Positions 12,101 to 23,542 of a DNA stretch of 64,000 nucleotides are shown here, piece after piece. Positions within the stretch are counted from its first letter, which is position 1. Each line of letters starts with the position of its first letter. This DNA comes from Manduca sexta (lineage: Eukaryota > Arthropoda > Insecta > Lepidoptera > Sphingidae). The notes under the pieces were generated by a model, which worked only from the letters and a program-made list of their open reading frames with translations, was not told where the DNA came from and ran no database searches. The position numbers and the translations under genes are program-made. The stretch covers positions 14,846,020-14,910,019 of the forward strand of contig NC_051138.1 in assembly GCF_014839805.1 (NCBI RefSeq), read 5' to 3'.

Positions 12101-15100
12101 CCTGAATTAAGGTGCGCGCGTGTACGGCCATATCGATTATAATAATCATAGATTTTATCGATAGTCGTGCGAGTTTTTCACATCTCGATACGGATGGTAT
12201 AAGGATCCCCATCGTTATAGCCTCTAACTGACTGATGAATGGTGTTGGATACCGTCTCAATTCGGCTTATCGGTGCTAGTTAGCGAATCTTCAGTTCTGT
12301 GGTGTCGATTTCGTGAGAGCTGCTCGCGGTTGATTTGAACAGGTGCTCCGTTTTCGGTGGCAAAAAACACAGCCTTTTAAGTCCATAATTGATTTTATTC
12401 GGCGGCGATTCAAAGATGTTTTCGGTTATGGTAAGTAGATGTCGGCGATGTTGCCTCAAATACATGGCGGGTAAGGTTGTTAATAAGCATACTTATAATA
12501 ATTGATACTAAAAAAGTTATTTTAAAATTTGGATCCTTTCGTTAAAATAAAAATGTAATGACACAAATTATTATAGTCCCTAAGCCATCCGATCTTTATA
12601 AAACAGCAAGTCTGAACAACGAATGCAAGTTTTAAATATACCCCTGTCAATTTTATTGAATTAGATTAACGTCGAATAATAAATGTAAATAATTAGACGC
12701 CGCAGATGCTAAACGATACGTAAATGAATAAAAATAAAATAATTAGTGACAGCGGCATAGTTAAATAATAAATGGCAACAGAACAAAAACACAAACAAGA
12801 TGACAACCACTGGAAAATACTAAACTGGTAAACGAAGGGTAAAATAAACAGGTATTTTTGCCAGAGCGGATGTCGCCGGAGTAACCATCAGTTAATGTAG
12901 ATTTGTTAAAGCAACGCGTAGGTTAATTATGAACAGATATAAATTACCTAGATTACATAAATTATCGTTGTTCATTAACGAAACATTTATAATTTTTATC
13001 GCGAAGGTCGCGCTCGGACGAGAAGTGCGCCACAGGAGGCTCGGTACGATCGTCAATACCAAATTATAGAACGTCCTGTTCGCTCGCGGTGCACACCCAT
13101 TAACCATTATGAAAATATGACCAAGTCTGTACACGGCTATCCTCAACGTTTTATTATCCTAGTACCAGATACTGTCTTCAGCCATTTAAAGCACATACGT
13201 TACCTGTGTAAGTGTGGGACGAACCAGTGTCGTTGACGAGTGCCTTTTATTTTGCGGCGAGCGCAAATGAATTATAACTATAGCGTATTAAATTGTTAAG
13301 TAGTTGTGTTTGTGCGTTAAAGATATTTTTTACTGTGGCAAAAGCGTGGATAATAATTTTTTTAGCAATTGAGGCAGATTGAAAAAACTATTTTCATTAC
13401 ATTATGATTTTGATGAGACTGGAGTTTAAAAGCCTCTAAAGCAGCCCAGAGACGGCAAATTTTATTCAAATCAGTTAGATACTCGTAGCCATGGCGTGAC
13501 CTCTCATCCCGCTCGAAACTGCGCATGCGACGAACTCGCAGGCAAAAGCTAGTCCGTTAAATAAAGCTGGAATCTGAGACGTTGCACTGCTGCTATAAAT
13601 TGCAATAATGCGCTCTGTTGAAATTAAAAAACAAAATAATTATGATCATGAGCTATGTTGACGGGTATATGAATGTCCTTTTGGGTGCAGTGTGGGTGTG
13701 GACGATTTTATCTTAACTAATATTAATATTGCGGAGCTCCGTTTGTATGCTCATTGTTTAAGCTTGTAGATATTGTGTGTTGCGACAGTTGTTTTGTTTG
13801 AATAGAATTGTAATTCAATTTATCGTGTGTGTTTCATTATGAATGATATAGATGGCACGTTAGTGAGATTTGATAACGCATATGAACACCATTATTCATC
13901 GGCGTGTATAGTTTTATTAATACATTGGAGATGCTACATTAACATATAAAAAATGGCGCTTCGTTTAATCATTTTTATTTATGTGCGATTAAAATAATCA
14001 AGCTAGCCGTTTCGAAATTAAAAGGTGAATTGCAAATAGTTATTATAATAATTAACTTAGAATAAATAAACAGATTCCTGCGTCTAGCTTAATTGCCTTA
14101 TAGCGTACTGGACATTCACCTCTATTGCTGCGTTTTTAAGTACTTTTTTATAATTAGTCTACACCGTGCATACTGTTGCGAAAAATAGAAATACACAACG
14201 TCTAATTAACTATTATTGTTCAAGGTATTATAACAACAAGAGAGGTTTTGGACCGTGAATTCAAATCTTCATATTCTCTATTCGCTGAAGCAAAAGATCA
14301 AGGTTCTCTTCCAAGATCGACTCGTGTTCCTGTCACCATTAAAATTACTGATGTTAATGACAATCCACCAGAGATTATAGACCCTAGAGAAGACGTAGTC
14401 AGCGTAAGAGAAGAACAACAGCCAGGTGCAGAGGTAGCCAGGGTTAAGGCTATCGACAGAGATAATGGAGTGAACTCTACTATAGCTTATTCTATCTTGA
14501 ACGAGAGAGATATGGACGGATATGGAGTTTTTGTGATCGATTCCAACACCGGCGTGATAAAAACCAGTACAGGTAATATTTAAATTTTATATTCTAGTTT
14601 TTATTAATCATAGACTTTGAGATTATCTAATTTTGTTATGACTTCACCGACGGTAATTAATTTTGTAGCAAAACTTATTAACTTTTATGATTTCAAACGT
14701 CAAGCTAATAACTATCTATCGTCCAACGTGACCACATGGAGTATAAAACTAAAGAATGATTAGATGTCGCTAAAGGTTATGCACACATCGTATAATTTGA
14801 CTAGTAATAAATTACTCGAGAAAATTATATGATATTTACTGGGATTTCTCATTACGGGAAAATAATAATAATAAAATTATATTTTATACAGATTAATAAC
14901 AGTTTATTTTGTTACAGTCCTTGATCATGAAGAGAGGTCGATTTATCGCTTGACTGTCGCGGCTACTGATGGTGGTACTCCTCCGAAACAGACCATTAGG
15001 CAACTGAAAGTTGAAGTATTAGACTTAAATGACAACAGACCAACATTTACAAGTTCAAGCTTGTCTTTTATAGTAAAAGAAGATGCCAAGATTGGTCATG

Positions 15101-18100
15101 TGATAGGAACAGTCGCCTGCTGTGATAGCGGCCTCGAAGAGAATTCTATTAACGATAACGAAGAGAAACAGATTTCCTATTTGCTAATGTCTTTGACAAC
15201 AGATCACTCTCCAGGAACATTTGAGATAGATCGCAGAACTGGATCTTTAGTGGTTGCTCGCCAACTAGACAGAGAGATTCAAGACGAGTATAGACTCGAA
15301 GTGAGGGCTTTGGATACTTCAGCAACAAATAATCCACAGAGCAGCGCAGTTACTGTTAAAATTGAAATTGTTGACATCAATGACAACGCTCCCCGGTGGC
15401 CTCACGATCCTATAAACATAGAAATTTCAGAAATAACTCCTATCGGTACCATCGTCTACAATTTTACGGCAAAAGATGACGATGCAGGTCCTAATGGGGA
15501 TTTGAATTTCCATATAATATCTTCGTTGCCACCGATCAAGAATGTATTCAATCTTGACCCACTAACTGGTTCTCTAACCCTCACTTCTGCTTTAGATTAC
15601 GAGGTATTAAACGAGTATTGGCTGGTTATCGAAGCTACTGACTTAGCAACAAACATTTCGCAGAGAATGGCAACACTAGCAACCGTGCATATTTCTGTAA
15701 CTGATGCAAATGACAACACTCCTACTTTTGTGTCAGCGACCAAAGCGATCGTTTCATTGAATACTTTAACAGGAACTTTGTACCAAGCACTGGCAGTTGA
15801 TGCTGATTCTGGTGACAATGGAAAAATATCATACTATATTTCTGGTGGTAACGATCACGCTTACTTCTCAATGGAATACGATGTGGGAAAGCTTACATTC
15901 TCCAATAAGTACTCGTCAGATATTTCGAGGGTACGTCCTGGGCTATATAAACTGAATCTGACTGCCTCAGACCACGGTATACCGTTCCCAAGACAAAGCC
16001 ACATGACTTTAATGCTGACTCTTCAAGAATCTACTAATGTTCCACCGAGATTTACTGATTCCATGTATAGAGCAAACATTAGCGAAGACATACGACCTGG
16101 AAGTTTTGTTACTAGACTCACTGCAAAATCTTCGAGGGGAACTGCAAGTGAGTATTTAATTTGTTATGAATAAGTTTCTATGATATATAATATGTCACTA
16201 AAATATAATTATTATTATTTTCCACAATGTTCTACTTTTATAAATTCATGACTGCTTTTTACAGGTAACTTAACGTACACAATACCATCAGGTGTCGCCG
16301 ATGACAAATTTGTAATAGACGAACGCCTTGGCACTATTACTGTTAAGACAAGAATCGACAGAGAAGAAAGAGATCAGTACATATTCCCAGTCTACGTCAC
16401 AGATGCGAGCACATTCCAATCCACAACTAACTTTGATGTAGCAACTGTCACTATCAGTGTTATGGATGTAAACGACAACGCCCCTACCTTCAAAACTGGA
16501 TCTTGTTACCCTCTAGCTGTGCCGGAGAACAACAATCCAGAAGTTATACATACAGTTGCAGCTACTGATAAAGATATAGGAGCAAATGGAGTTATAACAT
16601 ACAGTATCACGTCTGGAAATAATGGAAATAAATTTTCCATTGACCCAACTACTGGACAATTGACTGCTAGGACATTAGATCGTGAAACTCAGGCGAGATA
16701 CCATCTAACTATAACGGCTTTTGATCACGGATCACCTGTGGCATTACAAGGGTCTTGCAACATCACAGTAATGGTTGAAGATCAGAATGATAATGATCCT
16801 GTTTTCGACACTGGACATTATTCTGCAGCGATACTTGAAGATGCAGCAATTGACACGTCTGTTATAAAAGTAAGGGCAACAGATGCTGACTTGGGATTTA
16901 ACAAACGTATAGTGTATTCTCTGGCGAATGAAAGTCAAGGACTTTTCAGGATAGATAATAAATCTGGCATCATTTTTACCACGGGGTAAGTGTGCACTTT
17001 ATTTCACGTCTATTATCGAATTTTTTTTTTCACAGTAATAAGCTTTTACTTCCGAACTTAAGAATATAAAAATTCTAAATATTTATGTTTTTTTCAGAGC
17101 ATTCGACAGGGAAAAAGTAAACGTGTATCATTTTGAAGCTGTAGCCACAGATGAGGGTAGATACATTGCAAGATCACAACGAGTATCGGTTGAAATAACC
17201 ATTCGAGACGTCAACGACAATAAGCCGATTTTCACAAAATTCCCTTTCAAAGAACAAGTAGCTACCTTGACTCCACCTGGACAAAGCCTGCTGCGAGTAT
17301 CAGCAACGGACAAGGATATTGGAACGAATGCAGAAATATTGTATGAGTTGCTGGACACTTATAACAATAAATTTCGCATAAATCCCACCACAGGGGTACT
17401 TACGGCCACACAGAGCTTGGCTAGTGAGAATGGCAAATTAATACATCTGAAAATAATTGCAAAGGATAAAGGTATCCCACCACAAAGCTCCATCGGTCTT
17501 ATTGAGATACGTGTGGGAGATTTTTCTGACCTTACCCCACTACTCAATTTCCAAAATTCGACATACAATATAACTATAGATGAAAACACTCCTTATGGAA
17601 AAGAAGTTTTACAAGTAACAGCAGTTAGAAGTGACGGTCGTCGTCAAAGAATTATTTACGAAATTGGCAATGGAAATGACCAATACGCTTTTGAAATAGA
17701 CTCAAATACTGGTGTATTACGAGTAAATAATTCCGCGAACTTGGATTACGAATCGTATCCTGGACCTAGAAGACAGTTAGTCATCGCTGCTCGTACAGAA
17801 GGCTCCCCGGCTCTGTACGGCTATTGTGACGTGATAGTCAATCTTTTAGATCAAAATGACCATGCACCGAGGTTCACCCAACAACAATACATTGCCAACG
17901 TCCTTGAAGGCAACACCAAAGGTGAATTTGTTGTACAACTAGCAGCCAAGGATGGTGACCATGGAGTAAACGCAAGAATACTTTACCACATAGTCGATGG
18001 CAACCATGATAACGCTTTCATTATTGAGCCAGCATTCTCCGGATCCGTCAAAACTAACATTGTTCTTGATCGGGAGATTAGGGAGACGTACAAACTGACA

Positions 18101-21100
18101 GTAATCGCTACGGATGAAGGTGACCCACAAATGACTGGAACGGCGACGCTCAGAATCAACGTAGTGGATGTAAACGACAACCAGCCGACTTTCCCACCTC
18201 CGAACGTCATCTCAGTCTCAGAAGGTACGTTTTTACTCACGCATTCGGTTTTAAATTGCCGTTGGCCGACATATCGACTTTGCGAAATAAATTGGCAGAA
18301 TAAAAAGCGTTCCACGAGTGAGGACGCATTTTACATAATTTGTATTCCCGACTCCGCGACCGGCTTACATGGACTATTCGATTCCTTAGCGGAGATTAAA
18401 TAAAAGAGACTCCTTTAGGATCAATATTTATTGGACGGTATTACATTTTTTCCGAGTGCATGTTTTAGCGGTGTCTCCGAACGGGCCGCCTTCTCCTTTT
18501 TGTATCATTGTGCGCGGTCGGTTTTATTTTAGATGTTATTTTGTGGATCGTTAAAGACTCGAACGCAAATGTTGAAAGTTTAAATCTTTTACGTTTATTT
18601 TTTCAGGAGCGGAAGTCGGGACGGTGCTCACTTCGGTGACAGCGAATGACGTTGACACATACCCCGCGCTTAAATATACGATCACAGAAGCGAACAATGT
18701 GTTTTCAATTGATAAATACAGCGGCAAGATAGTTTTGAATAAACCTCTGGATTTTGAAAATCGCAAGTCGTACCAAGTAAATGTGACAGCGTCGGATAGT
18801 GAACATGTTGCGAAGACGACTTTGACCATTCAAGTGACAGATGTCAACGATAATACACCAGTTTTTGATGATATTTCTTACAACATAATATTGCCTGGTG
18901 AGTATTTTGTATAATTTTTATAAACACATACGTTTTTTACTAAAGGCTAAATACTTTTTTTTATAAAGAAATATCTCACTCTTAGTAGGCGAATGCACCA
19001 TAAACAAAAAATAACAACTAATAAAATTATCTAATAAATTTTCAGAAGGGACAGATTCTCAAGAAATCGGCTCAGTTAGCGCAAAAGACAGAGATACCAA
19101 AGATAATGGGAAGATAAGCTACTCCATCCTTCACTCAACTAAAGGATATTACCATAGACGCGACATCTGGTGCAATCTTCGTGAACTATAGCGCCTTGCC
19201 TTCCAATCAGAGAGATACGCAGCTAGCGGTAGTGGCAACTGACCACGGCAAGCCGAACAGAAGTGCTGTTGCCTCAGTGAGGATCAGTACTGGAGCGTCT
19301 TCGGAAATAAAACCTTTCATTGGACAGGATACTTACAGGTACAGTTTATACTCAATCATATTCCAAATACCTTGATTTTTATTTGTATTTTCATTTGCAA
19401 AACTTTCGAGTAACATATAATTATATGAATTAATTATTTTTCCTATTGGTGTCTAAATATGAATAATGACGTAGTATTTAAACTAATAAACAAAATCGAA
19501 ATTTTCAGGATCACTGTCAACGAAGACACCAAAAAAGGAACGTCACTTCTTCAAATCGGCGGAATGAACGACGTGCTTAAGAAATATAACCTAGATTTCC
19601 ACATCATATCTGGTAACGAAGGGGACATGTTCGACGTCACTTTAGAAGGAGCACTAATTCTGCTCAATATGCTTGATAGAGAAAGCCAAGATTCATACGT
19701 TTTAGGCTTAGCAGCAGTCGAACAAGGAAAGATTCTAACTCACAATCATAATAAAACAGCTATTACTATATTTGTTACCGTCGCTGATGCCAATGACAAC
19801 GCTCCTGTCTTTTCCGTAAATGATTTTGAATTAACTGTTAGTGAAGATGTGAAAATAGGCTACACGTTGACACAGCTCACTGCAACTGATGCTGATTTGT
19901 ATGGAACTCCTAATGCAGCAATAACGTACAATGTTACATCAGGAGATAATGAGAATCTATTCTTCATACATCCCACAACTGGTGTGCTTACGGTCAATAG
20001 AACCCTTGATTATGATTCTGGAAGTACTGAATATAAACTTATCGTAGTTGCATGTGATCAAGGTTCGCCGACTCTTTGCAACGCTGTTTACGTCAAAGTA
20101 GGACTTATTGATGAAAATGATAACGCGCCGACCTTCCCTGTCAATGAATACTTCGAAACAATTGGAGAGAATGAGAGAGTTGGTACTTCAATATTCACAG
20201 CCAGAGCTACTGATTTAGATAAAGGAAGATATGGAAAACTTAACTATTCTATTGCGCCTGCGTCGAACAATTATAATAGAAATGACGATGCTTGGAAAAT
20301 GTTTCTTATCGATTCAGCTTCAGGTTTGGTCAATACTAATGCTGTTTTTGATTATGAACATAAAAGTAAATATGAATTTTCAATCAAAGCTGCAGATTTG
20401 GGAGGAAAAAGTACTACAGTTAAAGTCAGAATAGACATTGAAAGTCGAGACGAGTTTTATCCTCAGTTCACACAAAAGACATACAAATTCAGAGTTCCTA
20501 AATCAGGATCGTTACCAGCTGGATATACTATAGGACAAGCTACAGCCACAGATAGGGATAAGGGTATCGATGGAAGAATCGTTTATCAGCTGTCGACTTC
20601 TCATTCTTACTTCAAAATAAACAGGACAACCGGTGTTATTATATTGAAGAAGAAAGTTGATACTGTGCAACATCTTTTTGGATCAGACAAATCAATAAGT
20701 CTAGTTGTCACCGCAAGTTCTGGAAGACAAGGTTCTTTGACAAATAAAACTGCTGTCGAAATAGCAATGAACGACATGGCATTAGCATCAGATGCTGATC
20801 AAATAAATGACACGACTGCCGCATCAAGCGGTGGGCTTGCCGATTGGGCATTAGGGCTACTAATAGCATTTATATTAATCACTATAATATTTGCTGTACT
20901 ATTTCTATTTTATCATATGAAAAATAAGAGACACAAGAAAGTCAATAAACCAGGATTGAGTTCTGAAGGTGTTGGGGCTACAAACAGTTATGTGGACCCT
21001 AGTGCATTCGATACAATACCCATAAGAAATCCTGGTACTGTTAATTCTGCTAATCAATTTGCTCCTCCCAAATATGACGAAATACCACCCTACGGACCTC

Positions 21101-22128
21101 ATACAGCTAGTTCAAACTCTGGTGCTGCAACTACGTCAGAACTTTCTGGGTCTGATCAATCAGGATCTAGTGGTCGTGGCTCTGCAGAAGATGGTGAGGA
21201 CGGCGAAGATGAGGAAATTAGAATGATAAATGAGGGTCCACTACAGAGAGAAGCTGGTATTCACCGACAAGCGGACGACGATAATCTTTCAGACGTATCT
21301 GTTCATAACACACAAGAATATTTGGCTAGATTAGGCATAGTGGACTCAGGTACCGGTGGAGGTGCCTCTACTTCTTCTAGAAGATGCTCAGAAAATGTAG
21401 GCAATAAAGATACAATGTTACACCATGCTCCAATAGACTCTATGCACATGTTTGATGAAGACGGTGCGCATGAAAATGATATCACTAATCTTATTTATGC
21501 CAAATTAAACGAAGTAACTGGTAGTGAAAGAGCAAGCAGTGCTGATGAAGCCAGTGCTGCGGTTGACAGGGCAATGGCCCTAGGTGCTTTCCCAAGTACT
21601 GCTGGGGACAACGCCGCAGTGCCGACTGCCGGACCATCCATGACTGGGAGTCTCAGTTCTATAGTACATTCCGAAGAAGAATTAACGGGCAGTTACAATT
21701 GGGATTACTTACTCGATTGGGGGCCTCAATACCAACCATTGGCACACGTATTCTCTGAAATAGCTCGATTAAAGGATGATGCTGTGTCACTTCAAAGTGG
21801 AAATAGTGGGGCCTCTAGTGCCAAGAGTAAAGGGACTTCAATATCAGGTGGTAAAAGTGTCCCACCTCCCCTCTTAACTACAGTAGCTCCCAGAAGTTGT
21901 CCAGCACCGTCCTTATCCTGTAGGCAACCACAGCTCCTGTTACCTAGGTCGCCAATAAGTCATGATGTTCCTGGTGGATTTTCCGCCGCCGCTGCCATGT
22001 CTCCATCTTTCTCACCGTCCTTATCTCCACTAGCGACGAGATCACCTTCGATGTCTCCTCTTGTGGGTCCTGGGTTGCCTCCAGCACCTGCTAATAGAAA
22101 ACCTCCTCATTCTACGATGAGGATATGA
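8999..22128 (+). CDS. ds: Dachsous protocadherin, 3' portion (11 exons, 5' end outside window)
   Basis: Large single-pass cadherin. By homology it is the ligand/receptor partner of Fat at cell-cell contacts and acts in planar cell polarity and Hippo growth control. Exons: 8999-9174, 9623-9852, 10169-10355, 10620-11043, 14225-14572, 14918-16147, 16265-16985, 17098-18224, 18607-18897, 19046-19338, 19509-22128. All are bounded by AG/GT and join in frame, except for a +1 shift inside exon 19046-19338. The visible protein is about 2547 residues. It has about 19-20 cadherin repeats with DxNDN linkers and LDRE motifs, then a membrane helix near residues 2119-2143 and a tail of about 400 residues. 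The tail has the Dachsous signatures SYVDPSAFDTIPIR, FAPPKYDEIPPYG and NTQEYLARLGIV, plus a catenin-binding-like block around YLLDWGPQYQPL. Fly Ds has 27 repeats, so about seven should lie upstream. The tail motifs make the assignment near certain; Fat has a different tail. Confidence 0.95.
9623..9852 (+). CDS. ds: ds exon, cadherin repeat
   Basis: Acceptor cccag, donor gtaaga, phases 0 to 2. Encodes the linker ITLEDVNDNIPEF and the first part of the next repeat, ending at VTLLR. It joins exactly to RPLDYENL in the next exon. Confidence 0.93.
10169..10355 (+). CDS. ds: ds exon, cadherin repeat
   Basis: Acceptor ctcccag, donor gtaata. Encodes PLDYENL through the calcium linker VQDVNDNPPVF and the start of the next repeat. 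Ends phase 0. Confidence 0.93.
10620..11043 (+). CDS. ds: ds exon, cadherin repeats
   Basis: Acceptor tttttag, donor gtgagt, ending phase 1. Encodes one full repeat with PLDRETTSKH and linker VIDANDNDPVF, then the start of another ending at FNINPITG. A 3.2-kb intron follows, and the frame resumes exactly at 14225. Confidence 0.93.
11044..14224 (+). other. ds: 3.2-kb ds intron with unique, moderately GC-rich stretches
   Basis: Splicing across it joins FNINPITG to IITTREVLDRE perfectly, so no exon is missing. No dispersed repeat was recognised. Complex, non-repetitive stretches at about 11460-11700, 12110-12470 and 13000-13260 stand out. One contains TATCGATA (12156-12163), the DRE core bound by DREF in Drosophila. 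These are candidate cis-regulatory segments by inference only. Confidence 0.4.
14225..14572 (+). CDS. ds: ds exon, cadherin repeats
   Basis: Acceptor ttcaag, donor gtaata. Continues the repeat with VLDREFKSSY, linker ITDVNDNPPEI and most of the next repeat, up to FVIDSNTGVIKTST. Phase 1 to phase 1. Confidence 0.93.
14918..16147 (+). CDS. ds: ds exon, about four cadherin repeats
   Basis: Acceptor gttacag, donor gtgagt. The 1230-bp exon carries linkers VLDLNDNRPTF, IVDINDNAPRW and VTDANDNTPTF. A fourth linker, LQESTNVPPRF, lacks the calcium-binding Asp/Asn residues. Confidence 0.95.
16265..16985 (+). CDS. ds: ds exon, cadherin repeats
   Basis: Acceptor ttacag, donor gtaagt, ending phase 2. 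Encodes linkers VMDVNDNAPTF and VEDQNDNDPVF, and ends in the repeat containing FRIDNKSGIIFTTG. It joins to AFDREKVNVY in the next exon. Confidence 0.94.
17098..18224 (+). CDS. ds: ds exon, about four cadherin repeats
   Basis: Acceptor tttcag, donor gtacgt, ending phase 1. Encodes linkers IRDVNDNKPIF, the calcium-poor VGDFSDLTPLL, LLDQNDHAPRF and VVDVNDNQPTF. Open reading continues past the donor to 18403, but the frame and homology resume at 18607. Confidence 0.94.
18607..18897 (+). CDS. ds: ds exon, cadherin repeat
   Basis: Acceptor tttcag, donor gtgagt. Encodes a repeat with PLDFENRKSY and linker VTDVNDNTPVF, then the first strand of the next repeat. Phase 1 at both ends. Confidence 0.93.
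19046..19338 (+). CDS. ds: ds exon with +1 frameshift
   Basis: Acceptor ttttcag, donor gtacag. The incoming frame reads EGTDSQEIGSVSAKDRD through YSILHST and then meets TAG at 19189-19191. The cadherin pattern continues one base over (ITIDATSGAIFVNYSA) to the donor, which joins the last exon in frame. The break lies at about 19138-19148, most simply one extra base in the aaagg run at 19141-19145. The flanking exons are intact, so a sequence or assembly error is more likely than a dead gene. Confidence 0.85.
19509..22128 (+). CDS. ds: ds terminal exon: last cadherin repeats, TM, cytoplasmic tail
   Basis: Acceptor tttcag, stop tga at 22126-22128. Encodes the last four repeats (linkers VADANDNAPVF and LIDENDNAPTF, and the calcium-poor IESRDEFYPQF). 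A hydrophobic helix at about 20845-20914 (ALGLLIAFILITIIFAVLFL) is followed by a basic stop-transfer stretch, KNKRHKK. The tail runs about 20918-22125. It has DTIPIR and PPKYDEIPP motifs, an acidic Ser-rich block at 21133-21235, NTQEYLARLGIV at 21307-21342, a catenin-binding-like segment at 21691-21780 and a Pro/Ser-rich C terminus ending TMRI. Confidence 0.96.
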
Positions 22129-23206
22129 TTGTATACTTAAGTTATTGTAAATATTGCTGTATCGACTGTTTGGTTAAGGGGGTATTGGGAATTCATCAAA
22201 TGTGATATAAGACCGTGTATAGCCGGTTAATATCAATGTAAATAATTTGAGATAGAAACAGAGTTGAGAAATGTTAAGTGTTTACGAGGTGCCAAATCAA
22301 AGAGAATAAAGGGTGCATATTATGATAATTATTCTTCAATTTTAATGTATGAAATATGCACATACATCGATGATATTTCTACATTTATGTTTTATGCCAT
22401 TATCTATATAAGAACGCGTAACTACACCGTTTATGATGAATTCACAATTCCCGACCGTAAGTATTGTTAGTTTAATTTATTTAACACCGATCTGATCGGT
22501 TCATTTCTCTTTTCAATCATTTTGTGCATCGTCTTGTTAGTGCTCAAAGTGAGAATCTATGCGCTTATTACCGATTTTACGGTAACTGTAAATAAAATAC
22601 ATTCGGGTTGTAATTTTATATGTAAATAAATAGCGTGTATATTAGTGTCTTGTAAAATAATAAAACAAAGACTGCCATGTTATTGTGTATTATTATAATA
22701 AATAACTCAGCTTTACTCTAAGCTATAAGTATTGTATGCCGCATAGTTTAAGCTTCCGTAGTTCTGTCAGTATATCAGCGGTCAATGTATACATTTGTAA
22801 AAGTTTTGTAGTAAATCATAATATCATGATTGTACTGTGATTTTCGTCTAAGTATGAATTCTGGTGTACTCTGTTCGATGTTGTACCTCCGATTTTAATT
22901 ATAGTTATTTTTATAATCCATTATTATGTTACTAATGTTATATGTCACAAATTATGTAAAAATCTGTATTTACTATGTATTAAAAGTCAAGTGTAAGATC
23001 ATCTGGTAAAAGCAGACTTAAGTTTGCATCGACTTTGATAAATAATTCTATAAATTTTGAATGGTTAAAAATGCTGCCGCAAACTTTTTCATGATGGATT
23101 TAATTCAAGTGCTTTGAACAGAGTATCAAGTAGTTGTAAATATAATGTCAATATACATTTAAGTTCCGATGTCCGTCTGCGGAGTGTTTAAAGAGGATAA
23201 AATAAA
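22129..23206 (+). other. ds: probable ds 3' UTR
   Basis: AT-rich, with no coding signal or recognisable repeat. Candidate AATAAA poly(A) signals occur at 22591-22596, 22659-22664 and 23201-23206. Which one is used cannot be told here. A truncated minus-strand SINE begins about 50 bases after the last. Confidence 0.5.
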
Positions 23207-23258
23207 CCTTTAAAAACTATATTGGGATTTTTTATTTCAGAAATTCAACAAATGCTTG

Positions 23259-23523
23259 ACTATAATATACTGTCCTACTACTGGATCCGGACCTCCTCTA
23301 CTATTGGGAGGGATAAGGTCAACCACGCTGGCCTAATGCCGATTGGTAGACTGACTTCAAACACCCTCAAAATTCCTATAGAGAATTTCTCAAATATGCA
23401 GAATTCATGCTCGATGTTTTCCTTCACCGTTAAAGCAAGTGATCATTCACAAAGAATACACACATAATTTTTAGAAAAATCATTCTTCTCGGCAGTCTGT
23501 ACCACGTACACCTATCGCCGCCA
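23259..23523 (-). mobile_element. SINE-A copy, degraded
   Basis: Minus-strand copy of the tRNA-derived SINE-A. The 3' region (ACTACTGGATCCGG-CCTCC, then CACGCTGGCCTA) and part of the body (GATGTTTTCCTTCACCGTTA, AAAGAATACACACA) are recognisable. The head is partly lost: CCTATCGCCGCC remains but the B box is gone. The 81-codon plus frame over it is a by-product. Confidence 0.8.
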
Positions 23524-23542
23524 TTTAAATATTACTAATTAA

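Noticed and set aside
18225..18403. ds coding read-through past 18224
   Set aside because: The open frame continues but loses the cadherin pattern, a good donor lies at 18225 and the repeat resumes at 18607.
19046..19338. ds as a pseudogene because of the frameshift
   Set aside because: All other exons, splice sites and the long conserved tail are intact. One base in a short run is more simply an error or a single allele.
23222..23467. 81-codon plus frame after the ds 3' UTR
   Set aside because: It lies almost wholly in a reversed SINE-A copy; the peptide is translated repeat.
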